From Phoebastria nigripes (Eukaryota > Chordata > Aves > Procellariiformes > Diomedeidae): a DNA stretch of 64,000 bases. The notes under the pieces are model-generated. The model had not been told where the DNA came from. It made no database searches and worked only from the letters and a program-made list of their open reading frames with translations. Made by a program: the position numbers and the translations under genes. Below, in pieces: positions 58,881-64,000 of the stretch; position 1 is the first letter of the stretch; each line of letters starts with the position of its first letter. The stretch spans positions 138,010-202,009 of the forward strand of contig JAYKAV010003087.1 in the NCBI GenBank assembly GCA_035582835.1, in the 5' to 3' direction.

Positions 58881-61800
58881 ATCGGCCCTGGCAACCCTGA
58901 GGGGAGTGTGCCTGTGCGCCTAGTGCCTCCTTCTTTCTTTCTTTACTTTTTTTTTTGTTGTTTGGGGGTTTTGGTGGGGGCTTTTTTGTTTGTTTGTTTC
59001 GGTGTTTTGTTTTTTTTTTTTTTANTTTTTNTTGCACACACCTCCATGTGTTGTCACTCTGGGCGGGCTTGCTCTATAGCACAGTTGCATCTGTGATATG
59101 TGTTTTTGTCATTTACATTTTAAATGTAATATTCTGCCATATGTTGTTTAAATTTAAACAGATTGCATGAGTGTAGTTTCATCCTGCCAGAAAAAAAAAA
59201 AAAAGAGGAAGAAGTTTCCCTACCAAAATACTTGGAGCTCCTAAAACGTATATGAACAATACTCATTGTTAGTGTTTTCTGCACTTGAAGTACAGAAGCA
59301 GATGTTCACTATGAATTACTGGTATTTGCCTGAGCAGACTCACTGAAAGACTCCTCATGTAACTGAGAGGCTCAGGTGCATATATTCTGTAATATTAGGC
59401 ACAGGTTGTTAAGCCTGATTGCTTCTCGTAAAGCACCTGTAAGGCTGACATACATGGGAAACCTTTGGTGGCAAAAGCAACTGCTACCATACATCATTGA
59501 CATTATTTTGGAAAGCAGTACTACCAAAAGCAAAGTGGTTTTTTAAATTTTATTTTAATTTTGATCTGTGTCAGGCTTTTAAGTTAAAGCTTGTATAACA
59601 GTTAGTTGGTGGAAGTTTAAACCCAATATTGCATAAAAGTTGAAGATCTGGTGGGAGTTGTTAATGAAAGAACAAATTCAACCTCTAACTTTTTATTTCA
59701 CATTCAAATTGTGTGTAGTTATGTCTTTTAACATTTTTTTTTTTTTTAATAGGAAGAGAGAAAGTGGATGAAATCTGTAATATAATTAACTTATTTTGTA
59801 AGTTATATTATTACATATATTGTAATATAATTAAACTAGTTAACTAGTTTAGTGGTGGGAGATGTTGAAGAAATTTGAGGTTTTTAATATTTAGTCATGG
59901 GACTTGTCATTCAGTGCTTATGCTAAAAGTTTACACATGTGCTTGTAGCATCAGAAGATTATAGTTCCACAGACTAGCAAAGGCGTTGATAATGGCACAT
60001 TTGAACACCATTTTGGAAGGATAGTTTGCAATTATGCAGTTAAAAGAGTTAAGTTGAGATCATGACTCTCAGTCCTTAAGAATGGCTTAACTGTAATATT
60101 CAAGGTTTTCAGGCTCTCCAAATAGTTCTAACGTGTTTTTGCAGAAGTACAAAGTTAGTGAAACCGTTTTACACCTGTCGAGGGACAGCTGAAGAGTTTA
60201 GTGGCTGGAATTAGTCCAGCATTATTACACAACACCAGCAAACATAAATCTTATATTTAGCTGCTTACTTTCCAACCCAGAATTTTTTTTTTTTTTTCAT
60301 TTTTGTGGCATCATAAGGGGAAAAACAAGTTTTGGCTTATGTTTGCAATCCATAATTAATAGAACATAAAATCTGTCACTGTAATCTGTCCCCCGCTTAC
60401 AATTTTTGAGGGGTTTTTTGATCCCATTCTAACATTAGTGACAATGTTCTCTCCAGAGTTGTTTCTTCAGTACTCTTCCATGAACTAGAATAGGAACCTT
60501 TCACTGGGAGTCACTGATGGAGAAATTTGCCCTTAAAGTTTTGTGAATGGCTTTTTAACAGTTAATGTTTTTGATTTTTGAATCAGGCATTTCAGCTTGT
60601 CCGTAAGCTATGCTAGCAAATCAAGTATGACTTTTTTTACGTTGGGCTGTTTTGTCAAAGATAACTTACAAAATGTTCATAAGTTGTAAAAGACCATATT
60701 ATACCATGAAAGACCTGGAAGATAACAGAAGGCTTTGCTGCCAAGCAGTGCAAGAGGAACAAGAATGAACTAGTGATGCAAGAAAAATTCACCATTTGAA
60801 TAAATGTAAAAATAATTTTCAGGCTCAGCTTCTTCATGATTCTGGTATGAGCCATCCAAATTGTGGAAATTTCTCAGAATATTGCATCTTCTTTGTCAGT
60901 GAAGATAGAACCATTAAGACCAGTGAGTTCTGCCACTGATACATGTAGGAATTGACATACACAACACATCAAGTTAGTATTATCAGGAGTCTGTGTGTGA
61001 ATCTCAGTCAGTGAGAGAGTAAATCCTGTAGTATACTACCAGTTTGAAGACCAAAGAAAGGTTCTAAATAATTAAACTATAAATGTACCCTGAAAAAGAA
61101 CATTTACTTGGAAGTTTCTTCATGATATTCTGCTGCCTGTTTGTGCCATCAGAGGGGGNGTGTGCTATAGAGACTGTTCTTAATATATCTGCATTGTGGT
61201 CTTCCTGGATTCCTGAAAAGCCAGTGAGAACAGTAAGGACAACAACAAAAGCCTTCTGGAGTTGTCAGCTCCTGTTTGCAGTTAAATAAACAAGATCAGC
61301 TATTTGAAAACTGAAAATAAAACAACTTCCTAAATAGAGAAGCATCTAGTCCCAAATTTGAGACAAACGGAGAATGGGTATGGAAGTCTTGACCTGAAAA
61401 CATATGGAAGTCATGGCCTGAAAACAACATGATCATTGTAAAAATCTGATACACCTGTTTATCTGAAACAAGACCAGTACCTTGTTTTATTTAGAAATAA
61501 ACTATATGGTGCACTTCATTTTATATAAACANGTCTGGAAATTGATCCATAAGAGGTCCTCTGTATTTCTCCAGCAAGAAAAACAGTTAAAAATAACAGA
61601 ATGTTCTTTTTGGATTTCTTATGCAATGTACAGGAAAATTTTCCAGTGCAGAAAGAAGTGCCAGGAAGTTAAACACTGCACGAAATCGCAGAAAACAACA
61701 GTGGGCAATTAGGTAATTGGCTGCAAATGAAGAATTGATTTAGCCAGTTTGAGGTAGTTCTATGTTAGCAGTCAGCGGAGATATATGTAGCTGTCCTTCC

Positions 61801-63763
61801 TTCTCTCATGAGCTCTTTTCCGTAATATTTTAGCTACCTGTTGTTAAGATCATCTAAATTGCAGCTCCAACACAACAGGCTTCTTACTAAAAACCACCCA
61901 AAAATCTTCACAAGAGATGTGGAGGGAAAAGAAACAGAAAACCAAGGATAGGAGTAGATAAAATAGAGCAGCAGCTAAAAATTCAGTGCATCTGAAAATT
62001 GCCAGAAACATAGCAATGAGTGGACAAAATTCAGGAAGCACTGGCAAGTAAAATGAGGAAAGGAGTGGTCAGGATTCTGAGATACAGGATTTGTTTAGCA
62101 GCATGCAGTTACCTGAGTAAGGACAAGGCAATTAGTTATGAGGTTGTATTACTAAGTTTGAGGAATAACGTAGTGTTTGAGGAAAAAAAAAACCCACTTC
62201 CAAAAGGTATCAATTTTATATGACAGATTTAAAATAGGAAGAAATTTATGAAGCATTCTTAACAATTTCCAGGCTGTTGAGCTAGCTTGGAAGAGCTGAT
62301 AGAATCCATAATTCAGCCTCAAATTTTAATGGTGATCAGAGAGTAAAAAATGGGGGAAAAGTCTGGTAGAAGAAGCCTAAAGTTCATTTTAAAGATGATA
62401 TTTTAGAATTTGCTAGGCTTCAGTAATTTATCAGATTGCAATCTTGGGAAAGAAAACAGGAAAGAAAATCTGCTGAAATATGTAGGGGCAAAGCAAAGTA
62501 AAAATTATGAGGAGGAGATGATATGATGCAAGCAGTTACATTGTAGGGAAGAGCTAGGCATGCACTTAATGGAAGTAAAGAAACCAATGCAGTGACCAGT
62601 TGGTATGTACAAGAGCAAAAACCATCTTAACAAAGCCAGCAAACAGGGACAGTACAAACCTATAAAGAAACAATGTACAGCACCTTGTGCCATGAAGGGT
62701 AACTTTCAAGACCTCCCAGCTGCCTGTGTTCTCCCAGGACTTGGGACATGGAGGGTCTTCAGAGAGCTTGCCAGACCAGGACTTCTGTGGCCACCAAGGC
62801 AGGAACAGGGGAGAAATCTCTCAGCAGAGCCCTTGTTGCACAGTCCCAGTCTCCGTGTACAAGTGGTGGAGACCCCCTTTGTGCCCCAGAAGATGGTTTT
62901 GATTAGTTTCTGAATGGGACTGTGTGGATGCCATTATGCTTGTGTGGTACCTAGGGTGGCCCACTCACCTCATTCCACCTGTTTGCCTTAAGAGCTGAGG
63001 GCTGCTGGCTGGATCCCTTTTAAGCTGGGAAGTGCTACAACAGATGAATGTGAAACCTAATGTCACATTAAAGGGTTTGGTGAAAAAAAAAAAAAAAGTT
63101 GTGGGATGAAAATATGTAATTGCTTGGTCACATCGNCGGACAATAATTTCTGCTTTGTGGGTAGGTGAGTTGGATGTGAAGGTAAAACCTGATCTTGAAA
63201 AGAGAAAGTAAATAACTGTTTTTTGACAAAGAGTACCTATTCCAGGCCTCTGGAAGAGTAGATAAACTGTAGAACAAGTTGCAATAAATGAGGAAGATCA
63301 ATTTCAAAATGTCTTTTTTGGATAAATATATGTACAAAGTAGTCAATTGTTTGTCTTGAAGTTAGTCCCTTGGTGGGTTTACTAGACAAGAGCAGATAGA
63401 GAGAAAGGATGGGAGAAGTCTTTAGGTCTCATCTCAAAGCAGCAGAAAGTAAGCATCCTTTACATACCAAATTCTTGCCTCTTCCAACTCCAGTCATTTA
63501 GCTGTGAACATCTAAAACTCTTTGATACTTAGAAAAATGTGTATCTGTATTGGATTAAAACATTCTTCTTTGGGGGAAGGACAAGTGATATATTTTGAGT
63601 GAATGTTTTGCCTGGGAAAAACCCTGTGCTTGCTCAGCCCTTGTCTTGAGTTGCTGAGCTAAGTGGGAAAAAGAAACCTTTGGAAGAGGTTGCTAATAGC
63701 CGTTGATGTGAAGCAGCGTTTCATCTTATGATATGAGTTAACTCTTTCTCTTACCTCTTACAG
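58881..63763. other. Region right of CCDC110, intron of a possible + strand gene or intergenic
   Basis: No convincing coding exon is seen. It holds T-rich low-complexity sequence (58940-59035, 59740-59751, 60284-60297) and an A15 tract at 63083-63097, preceded by ATTAAA at 63067-63072. Short open frames have no family match. Confidence 0.5.
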
Positions 63764-63805
63764 GTAGTCATTTTAAGATGGAAGAGACATTCTCTGAAGA
63801 TGAAG
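63764..63805 (+). CDS. Candidate coding exon of an unassigned + strand gene
   Basis: A 42-bp exon lies between a strong acceptor (CTCTTTCTCTTACCTCTTACAG) and a donor (GAAG|GTAAAT). It contains ATG at 63778-63780 in a strong Kozak context (A at -3, G at +4), opening MEETFSEDE and ending in phase 1. The first exon may be in the CpG island at 58770. Read instead in frame from an island open frame, it would encode VVILRWKRHSLKMK. The gene continues into the assembly gap. I do not recognise it, and human synteny would predict a minus-strand neighbour (PDLIM3). Confidence 0.4.
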
Positions 63806-63850
63806 GTAAATTGAAGATCTGAGGAGAATTCTGCTTTTCCTTCTTATTCT

Positions 63851-64000
63851 TTTTTTTTTTTTTTTTTTTTTNNNNNNNNNNNNNNNNNNNNNNNNNNNNN
63901 NNNNNNNNNNNNNNNNNNNNNNNNNNNNNNNNNNNNNNNNNNNNNNNNNNNNNNNNNNNNNNNNNNNNNNNNNNNNNNNNNNNNNNNNNNNNNNNNNNNN
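63851..64000. other. Poly(T) run followed by assembly gap
   Basis: Twenty-one T (63851-63871) run into 129 N (63872-64000). The homopolymer probably caused the break in the assembly. Confidence 0.98.

Noticed and set aside
58133..58894. 253-residue minus-strand open frame
   Set aside because: CpG-island open frame of low complexity; only a short part might be a CCDC110 first exon.

Overview
This is eukaryotic nuclear DNA from a bird: a run of conserved vertebrate genes split by introns, with avian CR1 LINE fragments and a CR1 3' tail ending in the typical ATTCTATGATTCTG-like sequence. An LTR family that I know from neoavian genomes (inferred from memory, not searched) is also present. There are scattered single N calls and a terminal gap, so this is a draft assembly. 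I see no bacterial operons, CRISPR arrays or plasmid functions.

The gene order is the same as in human 4q35.1. Left to right: the last two exons of SNX25 (+, 1170-2184); LRP2BP (-, 14302-4270, 8 exons, 331 aa); ANKRD37 (+, 18182-20296, 4 exons, 169 aa); UFSP2 (-, 36211-21356, 12 exons, 481 aa); CFAP96/C4orf47 (+, coding 38599-49702, 7 coding exons, 310 aa); and CCDC110 (-, coding from before 57970 down to 53059, possibly with a further last exon at 51176-50962). I built each model by hand, joining exons with GT/AG splice sites in matching phase and comparing the product with the family as I remember it. All internal exon phases agree. A short + strand exon at 63764-63805 may start another gene that runs into the gap.

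The strands alternate almost perfectly, giving convergent 3' ends (SNX25/LRP2BP, ANKRD37/UFSP2, CFAP96/CCDC110) and divergent 5' ends (LRP2BP/ANKRD37, UFSP2/CFAP96, CCDC110/unknown). CpG islands mark the 5' ends at about 14140-14600, 17690-18180, 35690-36720 and 58480-58880. The genes are not one pathway: endosomal sorting (SNX25), megalin-binding adaptor (LRP2BP), hypoxia-inducible ankyrin protein (ANKRD37), UFM1 protease (UFSP2), ciliary protein (CFAP96) and a testis-type coiled-coil protein (CCDC110).

The clearest non-gene structures are two. One is a solo LTR inserted in opposite orientation inside an older solo LTR of the same family, with both 5-bp target-site duplications intact (44662-45778). 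The other is an ungapped inverted pair of about 117 bp, roughly 75% identical, flanking UFSP2 exon 1. I found no convincing new system; the best leads are the unclassified inverted pair, the extra CCDC110 exon and the unassigned + strand exon.
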